Source: Thiomicrorhabdus immobilis (GTDB lineage Bacteria > Pseudomonadota > Gammaproteobacteria > Thiomicrospirales > Thiomicrospiraceae). From it: DNA of 64,000 bases. Both the position numbers and the translations under genes were made by a program. Positions 56,271 to 64,000 of this stretch are shown here, one piece after another. Position 1 is the stretch's first letter, and each line of letters starts with the position of its first letter. The notes below the pieces were generated by a model. It worked only from the letters and a program-made list of their open reading frames with translations, did not search any database and was not told the DNA's origin. The DNA lies in the NCBI RefSeq assembly GCF_021654855.1, contig NZ_AP024202.1, positions 186,001-250,000 of the forward strand, given 5' to 3'.

Positions 56271-56606
56271 CTATTTATTACCCATTAGGTGAATGTGGAT
56301 ATGGAAAACCTCTTGTCCACCCGATTCACCGGTATTGATTTGGGTTTTAAAGCCCTCTAAGCCTTGAGATTGTGCAAGCTGAGGCAATAACAGCATCATG
56401 TGCCCCATGCAATCCTTGTCTTCTGGAGTGAGTTCAAAAAGAGTTGGGATCGGCTTTTTAGGAATGATCAAAAGGTGAACCTTGGCTTTAGGGTTTATGT
56501 CTTTGATGACAATGCATTTGTCATCTTCATAGACGATATCTGCTGGAATTTCACGGTCGATGATTTTACAAAATAAAGTTTTATCTTCTGTACTCACGGG
56601 TCTCAT
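56271..56606 (-). CDS. hinT: HIT family nucleotide hydrolase (HinT-like)
   Basis: A 111-residue histidine triad protein with the terminal HIHIHLMG motif and a DINPKAKVHLLIIPKKPIP core, acting on purine nucleoside phosphoramidates. It sits between hisE and tatA, as in several gammaproteobacteria. Start at 56606 (MRPVSTEDKTLF); GGATGAGAC precedes it. Confidence 0.9.
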   Translation of the reverse strand: MRPVSTEDKTLFCKIIDREIPADIVYEDDKCIVIKDINPKAKVHLLIIPKKPIPTLFELTPEDKDCMGHMMLLLPQLAQSQGLEGFKTQINTGESGGQEVFHIHIHLMGNK

Positions 56607-56633
56607 CCTTTATTGATTCTGACTTGAGTGGGA

Positions 56634-56975
56634 TTATTCACTACGGCTGGCTTTTTCGTCATGTCCAGAAAGGCCAAAACGTCTTTGTAATTCTGCTGTA
56701 ACATCGTTGCTCGACAGATTTTGCGAGGCTAATAGTACCATAGTGTGAAACCACAAGTCGGCGATTTCATATACGAGGTGTTCTTGGTCTTGTTTAGCGC
56801 CGTTGCTATGTTGTAAGTCTTTGGCCGCCATCACGGTTTCTGCAGCTTCTTCAGCGACTTTTTTTAGGATTTTCTCCACGCCTTTGTCATATAGGCTGGC
56901 GACATAGGAACTTTCGGGAGTATCGGCTTTACGTGCTTCTAAAACGGCATCGATCTGTTTCAGGATATCGCTCAT
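56634..56975 (-). CDS. hisE: Phosphoribosyl-ATP pyrophosphatase HisE
   Basis: Second step of histidine synthesis, releasing pyrophosphate from phosphoribosyl-ATP. The 113-residue all-helical MazG-like protein has [26 protein letters not shown] and [17 protein letters not shown]. It is stand-alone, not fused to HisI, and overlaps the hisF stop by 4 bp. hisI, commonly between hisF and hisE, is missing from this run. Confidence 0.94.
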   Translation of the reverse strand: MSDILKQIDAVLEARKADTPESSYVASLYDKGVEKILKKVAEEAAETVMAAKDLQHSNGAKQDQEHLVYEIADLWFHTMVLLASQNLSSNDVTAELQRRFGLSGHDEKASRSE

Positions 56976-57745
56976 AGTCGCACCTCAATACCTTCTTTTT
57001 GCATTGCAAGTTTGGCTTCTTCAACGGTGTGCTCACCAAAGTGGAAGATGCTTGCGGCCAATACCGCCTCAGCATGGCCTTCGGTAATGCCTTTGGCTAG
57101 GTGGGACAGCTCGCCTACGCCACCAGACGCAATGACGGGGATGGATACGCTGTCGGCTATGGCGCGTGTTAGCTCTAAATCAAAGCCGATTTTTGTACCA
57201 TCACGATCCATGCTGGTAACCAGTAGTTCTCCCGCCCCTAAGCACGCCATGCGTTTTGCCCAATCTACGGCATCAATACCAGTTTCTTTACGACCGCCGT
57301 GGGTGAAAATCTCCCATTTGTTCTCTTCATCTGGTTGGCTGACTTTTTTGGCATCGATGGCTACCACGATGCATTGTGAACCAAAGGCATCGCAAGCTTC
57401 TTTAACAAAAGCGGGGTTGAAGATGGCAGCCGAATTGATGGCGACTTTGTCCGCACCGGCATTCAGCATGGTGCGAATGTCTTCGACACTACGAATCCCT
57501 CCGCCGACAGTCAGGGGGATGAATACCTGGCTGGCGACTTGTTCAACCATATGAACGGTGGTGTTGCGTTCGTGAGCGGTGGCGGTTATGTCTAAAAAGG
57601 TGATTTCGTCCGCGCCTTGCTGGTCGTAGCGTTTGGCAACTTCAACTGGGTCGCCGGCATCGCGAATATCAACAAATTGTACACCTTTGACAACACGGCC
57701 GTCATCAACGTCTAAACATGGAATAATGCGTTTTGCGAGACTCAT
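56972..57745 (-). CDS. hisF: Imidazole glycerol phosphate synthase cyclase subunit HisF
   Basis: TIM-barrel subunit that combines PRFAR with ammonia from HisH to give imidazole glycerol phosphate and AICAR. Conserved [42 protein letters not shown] and [13 protein letters not shown] with its catalytic aspartates are visible. At 257 residues the length is normal. It follows hisA after a 99-bp gap holding a palindrome. Confidence 0.95.
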   Translation of the reverse strand: MSLAKRIIPCLDVDDGRVVKGVQFVDIRDAGDPVEVAKRYDQQGADEITFLDITATAHERNTTVHMVEQVASQVFIPLTVGGGIRSVEDIRTMLNAGADKVAINSAAIFNPAFVKEACDAFGSQCIVVAIDAKKVSQPDEENKWEIFTHGGRKETGIDAVDWAKRMACLGAGELLVTSMDRDGTKIGFDLELTRAIADSVSIPVIASGGVGELSHLAKGITEGHAEAVLAASIFHFGEHTVEEAKLAMQKEGIEVRL

Positions 57746-57829
57746 GTGATTTCCTATTAAGAATCTTATTGGGCTATATATAACGGTTTATGTATTTAAC
57801 AGTTTATATATGGCTTTAAATTTAGAGTT

Positions 57830-57841
57830 ACCAGGCCTGGT
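57830..57841. repeat. ACCAGGCCTGGT palindrome after hisA
   Basis: Exact copy 3 bp past the hisA stop codon (minus strand), inside the his operon between hisA and hisF. Confidence 0.9.
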
Positions 57842-57844
57842 TAA

Positions 57845-58585
57845 TTATTTGGGCGCAAGTTGGTCTGAAAGTGCTTGGCCTTCTTTGAAGTCTAAAGTAC
57901 CTTCGTAGATTGCACGTCCGGTAATCGCGCCAGTCACGCCGTCGGCTTCAATTTCAGCAAGTTTGCGAATATCGTCTAGGTTAGTGATTCCACCCGATGC
58001 GATAATTGGAATGGTTAGGGCTTTGGCGAGTGCTTGGGTCGCTTCAATATTCACACCTTGCATCATGCCGTCACGACCAATGTCTGTATAGATAATGGCT
58101 TCTACCCCATCGTTTTCAAACTGTTTGCCAAGTTGTGTCACTTCGTGGTCGGTGACTTCCGCCCAGCCGTTGATGGCTACCATGCCGTCTTTTGCATCTA
58201 AACCGACCATAATGTGGCCTGGAAATGCTTTACAGGCTTCGGCGACAAATTCAGGATTGTGAACCGCTTTGGTGCCGATGATACAGTAACTTACGCCCGC
58301 ATTCAGGTAGGCTTCGATGGTTTGCAAGTCGCGGATACCACCACCAATTTGAATCGGTAGGTTAGGGAAAGCTTGGCGAACCTGGTAGACGGCTTCGCCA
58401 TTGACCGGTTTGCCGTCAAAAGCACCGTTCAAGTCAACCATATGTAGGCGACGCGCATCTTGATTGACCCATCTTTCTGCCATGGCAACGATGTCGCCTG
58501 AAAAAACTGTCGCGTCCTCCATGATACCTTGACGAAGGCGGACACATTCACCATCTTTTAAGTCGATAGCTGGAATTAATAACAT
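57845..58585 (-). CDS. hisA: Phosphoribosylformimino-AICAR ribotide isomerase HisA
   Basis: TIM-barrel isomerase producing PRFAR for HisF/His[21 protein letters not shown] has the first catalytic Asp, [13 protein letters not shown] and IGGGIRD are phosphate-binding, and [13 protein letters not shown] holds the second Asp. At 246 residues the size is normal. It follows hisH by 15 bp. Confidence 0.95.
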   Translation of the reverse strand: MLLIPAIDLKDGECVRLRQGIMEDATVFSGDIVAMAERWVNQDARRLHMVDLNGAFDGKPVNGEAVYQVRQAFPNLPIQIGGGIRDLQTIEAYLNAGVSYCIIGTKAVHNPEFVAEACKAFPGHIMVGLDAKDGMVAINGWAEVTDHEVTQLGKQFENDGVEAIIYTDIGRDGMMQGVNIEATQALAKALTIPIIASGGITNLDDIRKLAEIEADGVTGAITGRAIYEGTLDFKEGQALSDQLAPK

Positions 58586-58600
58586 GATTGAACCTTTAAA

Positions 58601-59239
58601 CTATTGTCCGTTCCACTGTAAAAAGTTTTTGAATAGCTGTAGACCGTGGTCAGCACTTTTTTCAGGGTGGGCTTGAATTGCAAATAAATTGTTATGGCTT
58701 AACACTGAAGGGAAGGTGATTCCATGGGTGGTTAGGCCTGTGATAATGTCTGGGTTTTTTGGCTGTACATAGTAGCTGTGCACAAAATAGAAACGGCTGT
58801 CTTGTGGGATGTTATGCCACATTGCGTGTTCTTGGGTTTGGTGGATTTGATTCCATCCCATATGTGGGGTTTTAAGATTTGAGCCAGGCTCAAATTCAAA
58901 GTGTTTCACTTCACCAGGGATGACATCCAGACATTTTATGCCTTGATTCTCATCGCTATGGCTCATCAAAACCTGTAGCCCCATACAGATGCCAAGAAAA
59001 GGTTTCTCTTTAGCGGCTTGTTGTACAGGGTGAATCATTCCGGTTTCCTGCAAAGCGGCCATGCACGCTTTGGCCGCACCTTGACCTGGGAAAATGACCG
59101 CGTCTGCAGCGGCAATGTCATCAGGATTATGGGTTACCAAAATACGGGTATTAGCTGGTGCAACATGTTCTGCGGCTTTTGAAACCGAGCGTAAGTTCCC
59201 CATGCCGTAATCAATAACCGCAACTAACTTTTGATCCAT
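58601..59239 (-). CDS. hisH: Imidazole glycerol phosphate synthase glutaminase subunit HisH
   Basis: Class I glutamine amidotransferase supplying ammonia to HisF. The nucleophile is the cysteine of PFLGICMGLQVL, with His and Glu of QAHPEKS. VIDYGMGNLRSVSKA opens the protein. At 212 residues the length is normal. Its start codon directly follows the hisB stop, indicating coupled translation. Confidence 0.95.
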   Translation of the reverse strand: MDQKLVAVIDYGMGNLRSVSKAAEHVAPANTRILVTHNPDDIAAADAVIFPGQGAAKACMAALQETGMIHPVQQAAKEKPFLGICMGLQVLMSHSDENQGIKCLDVIPGEVKHFEFEPGSNLKTPHMGWNQIHQTQEHAMWHNIPQDSRFYFVHSYYVQPKNPDIITGLTTHGITFPSVLSHNNLFAIQAHPEKSADHGLQLFKNFLQWNGQ

Positions 59240-59827
59240 TTACAAACTTCCCTTGGTAGATGGCATCTTGCCAGCCATGCGTTCATCTTCAGTCAGCGCC
59301 ATGCGTAGAGCACGACCAAAGGCCTTGAAAATGGTTTCCGCCTGGTGGTGTGAGTTATGGCCTCTCAAGCAATCGATATGCAGTGTTGCGTTGGCGTGGT
59401 TCACAAAACCTTGGAAAAACTCAAAAACCAATTCGGTTTCAAAATTGCCGATTTTCTCACGAGTGAAGTCGGCGTTGAATACCAGGCCAGGTCTTCCTGA
59501 AAGGTCAATGACAACACGTGACAAAGCCTCATCTAATGGCACGTAGGCGTGTCCATAACGAGTGATGCCTTTCTTGTCACCAACCGCTTTATTGATGGCT
59601 TGGCCTAAGGTGATGCCCACATCTTCAACAGTATGGTGGTCGTCGATGTGAGTGTCGCCGTTCGCCTTGATGTTCAGGTCAATCATGCCATGACGAGCTA
59701 TCTGGTCAAGCATGTGTTCAAAAAAAGGTACGCCTGTATCGAGTTGAGCGCTACCTTCACCATCCAGATTAACGGAGATTTCGATTTGAGTTTCTAGCGT
59801 ATCGCGTTTTACATTTGCAGTGCGCAT
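59240..59827 (-). CDS. hisB: Imidazoleglycerol-phosphate dehydratase HisB
   Basis: Monofunctional dehydratase of 195 residues, without the phosphatase domain seen in enteric His[14 protein letters not shown], the metal-binding [24 protein letters not shown] and [17 protein letters not shown] are all present. First gene of the minus-strand run hisB-hisH-hisA-hisF-hisE. Confidence 0.95.
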   Translation of the reverse strand: MRTANVKRDTLETQIEISVNLDGEGSAQLDTGVPFFEHMLDQIARHGMIDLNIKANGDTHIDDHHTVEDVGITLGQAINKAVGDKKGITRYGHAYVPLDEALSRVVIDLSGRPGLVFNADFTREKIGNFETELVFEFFQGFVNHANATLHIDCLRGHNSHHQAETIFKAFGRALRMALTEDERMAGKMPSTKGSL

Positions 59828-60115
59828 AACATGATTCCTGTGATTAAGATGGCAATATGATAACTGAAAATTAACTTATTGGATATGGTAGGGCGTTGTT
59901 TGCTATTAAATTTACCACATCTTGTGGTTGCTTATATAAGAACGTGCTTATATGGGTTTACCCTTAGTTTCAGTATGGGGTAGAAATTTTATTGATGTGT
60001 GCCATAAATAATTTTTGGTGTGCATAAGTAGCGCTTTTTTGGGATAATTCGAGAGATTTTTTGAGGATGTTTGGCTCTATAAAGCTTCTAGCGAAGCCTA
60101 ATTCTGTCGGTTTTC

Positions 60116-60129
60116 TTGATGTGAATTAA
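60116..60129 (+). promoter_or_regulatory. FNR/ANR-type box upstream of ccoNOQP
   Basis: TTGATGTGAATTAA matches TTGAT-N4-ATCAA at nine of ten positions. Its centre is about 61.5 bp upstream of the transcription start predicted from the -10 match at 60172, a classical activating position. cbb3 operons are often induced by FNR/ANR under low oxygen. Confidence 0.6.
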
Positions 60130-60171
60130 GTTTTAACGGGGTTTTGACTGAGATGCAGTAGTTTAAGTAGG

Positions 60172-60177
60172 TATAAT
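60172..60177 (+). promoter_or_regulatory. Putative -10 element of ccoN
   Basis: TATAAT exact. The nearest TTGACT (60144-60149) is 22 bp away, too far for a normal -35 element, consistent with an activator-dependent promoter. Confidence 0.45.
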
Positions 60178-60291
60178 GCCAACTGAGGAGTCTGTATCTT
60201 AAATGGTCCGTCTTTCCGAGGGTAAGTAGTTAGTCTTGGTTAGGTGATAGGTAAAGACAAAATATTAAGACTATAAAGGGGAATCCGACTG

Positions 60292-61722
60292 ATGGATACT
60301 ACAGCAAAACCACAATATGATAATGGTGTGGTTAAGTATTTAACAGTAGGTGCAATCGTTTTCTTGGTGTTAGGTACTTTAATGGGTACTTATGCAGCAG
60401 CAGAACTTGCGTGGCCTGCGTTAAACTTTGATATTGCGGAAATCACTTTTGCTCGACTACGTGTTATTCATACGAATACCGTTATCTTTGCATTTGGTGG
60501 TATGACGTTAATGGCGACAGCGTTTTATACGGTTCAAAGAACCAATGGTGTAAAACTTTGGAGTAATGGTCTGGCTTGGTGGACAGCGATTTTGTTCACA
60601 ATCGGTCTTTTAGCGGTAGTGGTAACACTAGCTCTAGGTATGACGACTGGTAAAGAATACCACGAGCAAGAATGGCCTTTAGCAATTGCTATTGCAATCG
60701 TTTGGACAATGTATACGTTCAACTTTGTAATGACAATCGCTTCACGTAATAAAGATACTCATCCGAGTGTTTACGTTTCAAACTGGTTTTTCATGGGGAT
60801 GATGATTGCGATCACTTACCTATATGTGGTAAACGGTTTAGCTATTCCTGTTTCTTTATTCCGTTCTTACTCTATGTTTGCCGGTGTACAAGATGCCATG
60901 ATTCAGTGGTGGTGGGGACATAACGCAGTAGGTTTCTTCCTGACAGCTGGATTCCTTGCAATCATGTACTACTTTGTTCCTAAGCAATCACAGCGTCCGA
61001 TTTATTCGTACCGTTTATCTGTAATCCACTTCTGGGCATTAATGTTCGGTTATGTATGGTTAGGTGCTCACCACCTTCAGTACACCGCTCTTCCAGACTG
61101 GACAGGTTCTTTAGGTGCGGTAATTTCACTTGCGATGATCATTCCTTCATGGGGTGGGGCATTGAACGGTATGTTAACGCTTTCAGGTGCTTGGGATAGA
61201 CTACGTACAGATTACATCCTACGTTTCTTGATTATCTCTTTAGCATTCTATGCAATGTCTACATTTGAAGGGCCAGTAATGGCGGCTAAAACTGTAAACG
61301 CGCTATCTCACTATACGGATTGGACAGTTGGTCACGTTCACTCTGGTGCGTTAGGTTGGGTTGCAATGGTTTCTATCGGTGCGCTATATCACATGGTTAT
61401 GAAACTATGGAACACTGAAATGTACTCTATGCAGTTAATCAATTTCCATTTCTGGTTAGCAACTATTGGTACTGTGTTCTACATCGTAGCAATGTGGGTA
61501 TCAGGTATTATGCAGGGTCTAATGTGGCGTGCTTATGATGAGTACGGAACACTTGCTTATACTTTCGCTGAATCAGTTTCAGCTATGCACCCTTACTACG
61601 CAATGCGTGCCTTCGGTGGATTATTATTCTTCTCTGGTGCGGCAATCATGCTTTATAACGTTGTGATGACGGTTCGTATGGCAAATGCAAAAGCTGCAAA
61701 CACAGTTGAAGCACACGCATAA
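60292..61722 (+). CDS. ccoN: cbb3-type cytochrome c oxidase subunit I CcoN
   Basis: The 476-residue catalytic subunit with about 12 spans carries the haem b/b3-CuB site that reduces O2. The conserved histidine regions are recognisable in WWWGHNAVGFFLTAGF, LGAHHLQYTALPDW and HYTDWTVGHVHSGALGW. The cbb3 family has high O2 affinity, fitting microaerobic sulfur oxidation. AAAGGGG precedes the ATG. Codon use looks optimised, as in the sox genes. It is the first gene of ccoNOQP. Confidence 0.96.
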   Translation: MDTTAKPQYDNGVVKYLTVGAIVFLVLGTLMGTYAAAELAWPALNFDIAEITFARLRVIHTNTVIFAFGGMTLMATAFYTVQRTNGVKLWSNGLAWWTAILFTIGLLAVVVTLALGMTTGKEYHEQEWPLAIAIAIVWTMYTFNFVMTIASRNKDTHPSVYVSNWFFMGMMIAITYLYVVNGLAIPVSLFRSYSMFAGVQDAMIQWWWGHNAVGFFLTAGFLAIMYYFVPKQSQRPIYSYRLSVIHFWALMFGYVWLGAHHLQYTALPDWTGSLGAVISLAMIIPSWGGALNGMLTLSGAWDRLRTDYILRFLIISLAFYAMSTFEGPVMAAKTVNALSHYTDWTVGHVHSGALGWVAMVSIGALYHMVMKLWNTEMYSMQLINFHFWLATIGTVFYIVAMWVSGIMQGLMWRAYDEYGTLAYTFAESVSAMHPYYAMRAFGGLLFFSGAAIMLYNVVMTVRMANAKAANTVEAHA

Positions 61723-61800
61723 GTAGTAAAGTCAGATTAAGTGGCTGTGTGATAGCAGCCCTTAAATTGAAAAAATTTATGAGTTGAGGAGCACAAACTC

Positions 61801-62631
61801 ATGTCAGATAATGAAGCACCAAAAAATATCCAGGAAAGTTTAGAGAAGAATATCTTCGCTTTATTCCTGGCGACGGCGCTAGCAGTTTCGATTGCTGGTA
61901 TTGTTGAAATCGTACCGTTGTTTTATCTTAAGTCTGCTGTTGATTACACAGAAAAAACAGATAAGTACGGTAACGCTAAAAATGAAAAGTTCCCAGAGTT
62001 GGTTTGGGAACGTACTTTTACTGAAGATGCTAACGGTAAGTTAGTTTCAGACAAAGCACTTTATAAGCAAGATAAGAACGGTAAGTGGGTTCTTGCGGAT
62101 TGGAAAGCTGGCGACGGTGTTCGTCCTTACACTCCTCTTGAATTAGCTGGTCGTGATTTATATCTTCGTGAAGGTTGCTATATTTGTCACTCTCAAATGA
62201 TTCGTCCATTCCGTGATGAGCGTGAGCGTTATGGTCACTTCTCACTAGCGACGGAATCTATGTATGATCACCCGATGCAATGGGGTTCTAAGCGTACTGG
62301 TCCTGACCTAGCTCGTTTAGGTGGTAAGTATTCAGATGAATGGCAAGTATTACACTTGTTACGTCCTCAGGATATGGTTCCAGAATCAGTAATGCCTGCA
62401 TATCCATGGTTGGCTGAAAGAAAAGTATCTGAAGATTTCTTTGGAACTAAGCGTGATATGTCAACACGTTTATCAGTAATGCGTACATTAGGTGTGCCTT
62501 ACACAGACGAAGAGATTGAAAACGCTAATGCGGCTATCGAGGGTTATACCGAGATGGATGCAATGGTTGCTTACCTACAAGTATTAGGAACGATGGTTAA
62601 GCTGGATGACAGCAAAGTCTACCGTCGTTAA
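61801..62631 (+). CDS. ccoO: cbb3-type cytochrome c oxidase subunit II CcoO
   Basis: Mono-haem membrane-anchored cytochrome c: one N-terminal span (about residues 18-43) and haem site CYICH at 126-130, followed by the conserved [10 protein letters not shown] and [14 protein letters not shown]. The 276-residue protein is longer than typical CcoO (about 200-240) because of an insert of roughly 55 residues (about 50-107, rich in Lys/Asp/Glu and with DKNGKW/DANGKL repeats) between the membrane helix and the haem domain. It passes electrons from CcoP to CcoN. GGAG precedes the ATG. Confidence 0.95.
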   Translation: MSDNEAPKNIQESLEKNIFALFLATALAVSIAGIVEIVPLFYLKSAVDYTEKTDKYGNAKNEKFPELVWERTFTEDANGKLVSDKALYKQDKNGKWVLADWKAGDGVRPYTPLELAGRDLYLREGCYICHSQMIRPFRDERERYGHFSLATESMYDHPMQWGSKRTGPDLARLGGKYSDEWQVLHLLRPQDMVPESVMPAYPWLAERKVSEDFFGTKRDMSTRLSVMRTLGVPYTDEEIENANAAIEGYTEMDAMVAYLQVLGTMVKLDDSKVYRR

Positions 62632-62637
62632 TAAATT

Positions 62638-62820
62638 GTGAGTAATTTAGAACGTTATTTTAGTACAGACTGGGCGTCGATGACGACCCAGGATTGGGCA
62701 GGTTTAATCATTACAGTGTTGGTATTTCTTGGCATGCTCATTACGTTTTATTTGGCATTGCGTCCTAGTAAGCGTAAAGAGATGGAAGAGCAAAAGTACA
62801 AAATACTGAATGATGACTAG
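62638..62820 (+). CDS. ccoQ: cbb3-type oxidase small subunit CcoQ
   Basis: A 60-residue single-span protein (GLIITVLVFLGMLITFYLALRPSKRKEMEEQK) with the usual charged tail. It stabilises the complex. The start is the GTG at 62638, 6 bp after ccoO. Confidence 0.85.
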   Translation: MSNLERYFSTDWASMTTQDWAGLIITVLVFLGMLITFYLALRPSKRKEMEEQKYKILNDD

Positions 62821-62842
62821 TCATTTTTGAGGAGATTTAAAT

Positions 62843-63751
62843 ATGGCACATCATAATCCATGGCCAGATGAAGGTAACACTGGTCATATTTGGGATGAAG
62901 ATATCCGCGAATTAGATAACCCACCACCGCTTTGGTGGATGCTATCTTTCTATGCTGGTTTCATCATGATTGTTTTCTACGCTTTGTATTATCCAACGAT
63001 TCCTTTAACGGATGAGATGGGTGAGCATACAAAGGGTATGGCAGGATGGACTCAGGTTAATGAATACAATGAAGATTTTGCAGTATTGAAAAATTGGCGT
63101 GTAGCTAAGTTTGCAGATAAAGAAGAGAAGTTGGCTTCAATGTCTGTTACCGACATCATGAATGATGAAGAACTTAAGTCATATGCTGTTGCTACTTCAA
63201 AAGTATTATTTGGTGATTACTGTGCAGCATGTCACGCTGCCGGTGGTGCTGGTAACCCAAACTTCCCTGTATTGGCTGATGATGATTGGCTATGGGGTGG
63301 TAATATCAAACAAATTGAAGCTTCATTGATTCAAGGACGTATTGGTAATATGCCTGCTAAAGGTATGATGGGTAACCTTACAGATCAAGAAATTGAAGAT
63401 GTGACTGATTACGTAATCGCGTTATCAGAAGGTAAAGGTGGTGATGCTTCAGTTGCTGCTGGTAAAGCGGTTTATACTAAAGGTATGTGTTTAGCATGTC
63501 ACGGTCCTGCTGGTAAGCCATTGGCTCCTGCTGGTGCGGCAAACTTAACAGACCAGGTATGGCGTTTCTCATCTGATCGTGATGCGATTAAAGGTGTAAT
63601 CACATACGGTGTGAATGTTAAGAAGAATGGTGAGTACATCGCTGGCACACGTCAAGCAATCATGCCATCATTTAAAGAACGTTTACCTAATGCGGATGTA
63701 AATATTAAGCGTTTAGCGGTATATGTACACTCATTAGGTGGAGGTCAGTAA
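62843..63751 (+). CDS. ccoP: cbb3-type oxidase di-haem subunit CcoP
   Basis: A 302-residue membrane-anchored cytochrome with an N-terminal span (about residues 32-52) and two haem c sites, CAACH (127-131) and CLACH (216-220). HNPWPDEGNTGHIWDEDIRELDNPPPLWW is the standard CcoP opening. It accepts electrons from soluble cytochrome c. GAGGAG precedes the ATG. Confidence 0.96.
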   Translation: MAHHNPWPDEGNTGHIWDEDIRELDNPPPLWWMLSFYAGFIMIVFYALYYPTIPLTDEMGEHTKGMAGWTQVNEYNEDFAVLKNWRVAKFADKEEKLASMSVTDIMNDEELKSYAVATSKVLFGDYCAACHAAGGAGNPNFPVLADDDWLWGGNIKQIEASLIQGRIGNMPAKGMMGNLTDQEIEDVTDYVIALSEGKGGDASVAAGKAVYTKGMCLACHGPAGKPLAPAGAANLTDQVWRFSSDRDAIKGVITYGVNVKKNGEYIAGTRQAIMPSFKERLPNADVNIKRLAVYVHSLGGGQ

Positions 63752-63782
63752 GTTGGCTTTCAAACCACAAAACTGATAAAGT

Positions 63783-63816
63783 AAAAGGAGAGCTTATGTT
63801 CTCCTTTTCTGTTTTT
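63783..63816 (+). terminator. Terminator or attenuator after ccoP
   Basis: A stem AAAAGGAGA / TCTCCTTTT (8-nt loop) is followed by CTGTTTTT, 32 bp past the ccoP stop, separating ccoNOQP from the next small gene. Confidence 0.7.
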
Positions 63817-63831
63817 GGTAGTTTAAAAATC

Positions 63832-63845
63832 TTGATTTTAATCAA
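63832..63845 (+). promoter_or_regulatory. Perfect FNR-type box before the next gene
   Basis: TTGATTTTAATCAA is an exact match to TTGAT-N4-ATCAA. It lies between the terminator and the ATG at 63861, only 15 bp before the start codon. Confidence 0.65.
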
Positions 63846-63860
63846 CTTTGGAGAGAAGTT

Positions 63861-64000
63861 ATGAATGAATTAAATAGTGATTTTGTTCTTTGGATTTCAA
63901 TTGGCGCTTTAGTATTGAGTATTGTTGCATTGATTGGGTTTGGTTGGAAAGCAACTCGTGGTATTGAAGGCCTTGAGTCTGACGAGCATAAAAAAGATTA
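63861..64000 (+). CDS. Small membrane protein after ccoP (reaches the window edge)
   Basis: At least 46 codons are visible, and the last two bases (TA) probably begin the stop codon. One hydrophobic span (VLWISIGALVLSIVALIGFGW) precedes a short acidic tail (RGIEGLESDEHKKD). GGAGAG lies seven bases before the ATG. Position after ccoP suggests a role in cbb3 assembly or stability; a weak likeness to the small CcoS-type proteins (span followed by a Leu-Glu-acidic tail) is the only hint. Confidence 0.6.
   Translation, partial: MNELNSDFVLWISIGALVLSIVALIGFGWKATRGIEGLESDEHKKD

Larger units (their letters stand above)
59828..60291. other. Intergenic region between hisB and ccoN
   Basis: About 460 bp between divergent operons, holding the his promoter (not pinpointed), an FNR-type box, a -10 match and a long leader of about 108 nt before ccoN. 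No small gene was recognised. Confidence 0.6.

Noticed and set aside
57012-57554. 180-codon plus-strand frame opposite hisF
   Set aside because: hisF is certain from its motifs; the opposite frame has no ribosome site or homology.
59483-59494. ACCAGGCCAGGT in hisB
   Set aside because: Two arms in the same orientation rather than a palindrome; not counted with the repeat family.

Overview
The window looks like chromosome of a chemolithoautotrophic sulfur-oxidising gammaproteobacterium, most likely the Thiomicrorhabdus/Hydrogenovibrio/Thiomicrospira group. Evidence: soxCD sulfite dehydrogenase genes beside molybdenum-cofactor genes, a ccoNOQP cbb3 oxidase operon, moderate-to-low GC, and many c-di-GMP proteins. 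This placement is inferred from gene content; no rRNA or tRNA gene was seen.

Layout. 0-5 kb: two PilZ proteins, a gamma-carbonic-anhydrase-like protein, a DUF4010 membrane protein, aroE-hemB and a small unknown. 5.5-12 kb: soxC-soxD with a structured 3' UTR, then moaA-moaD-moaE and moeA-moaC behind a ModE-like operator. 12-16 kb: a globin-coupled diguanylate cyclase, a GIY-YIG protein and a DEAD-box helicase. 16-26.4 kb: the most unusual block. Cyanase (cynS) diverges from an OsmC protein, an acyl-CoA-dehydrogenase-fold flavoprotein and a rubredoxin-reductase fusion. A NifA-like sigma-54 activator, a Rof-like protein, a porin and an NrtABC-type ABC transporter follow. Sigma-54 promoter matches precede cynS, the OsmC gene and the transporter, with a shared upstream motif. 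26.6-33 kb: two tandem GGDEF-EAL proteins and a TRAP permease pair without a binding protein. 33-45 kb: a lipoprotein, priA, a DUF3365 haem protein with a partner, and the biotin genes bioB-bioF-(DUF748)-bioH-bioC. 45-54 kb: comF, a CDF metal exporter, a REC-GGDEF protein, a YugP-type protease, a poly-HAMP chemoreceptor and a thioredoxin-domain protein. 54-60 kb: tatC-tatB-tatA, a HIT protein and hisE-F-A-H-B, with no hisI. 60-64 kb: ccoNOQP with FNR-type boxes.

A second unusual signal runs through the window: the palindrome ACCAGGCCTGGT. There are 13 exact copies plus 4 more of the inner decamer CCAGGCCTGG, where far less than one copy is expected by chance. Intergenic copies mostly lie just after stop codons. 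Coding copies always read Pro-Gly-Leu or Gln-Ala-Trp.

Functional links: SoxC and SoxD would feed electrons from sulfur oxidation to cytochrome c and the cbb3 oxidase. The moa/moe genes supply the SoxC cofactor, and the tat genes export twin-arginine proteins such as SoxC and the ABC binding protein. The sigma-54 block probably scavenges a nitrogen compound; cyanate is the most direct candidate.
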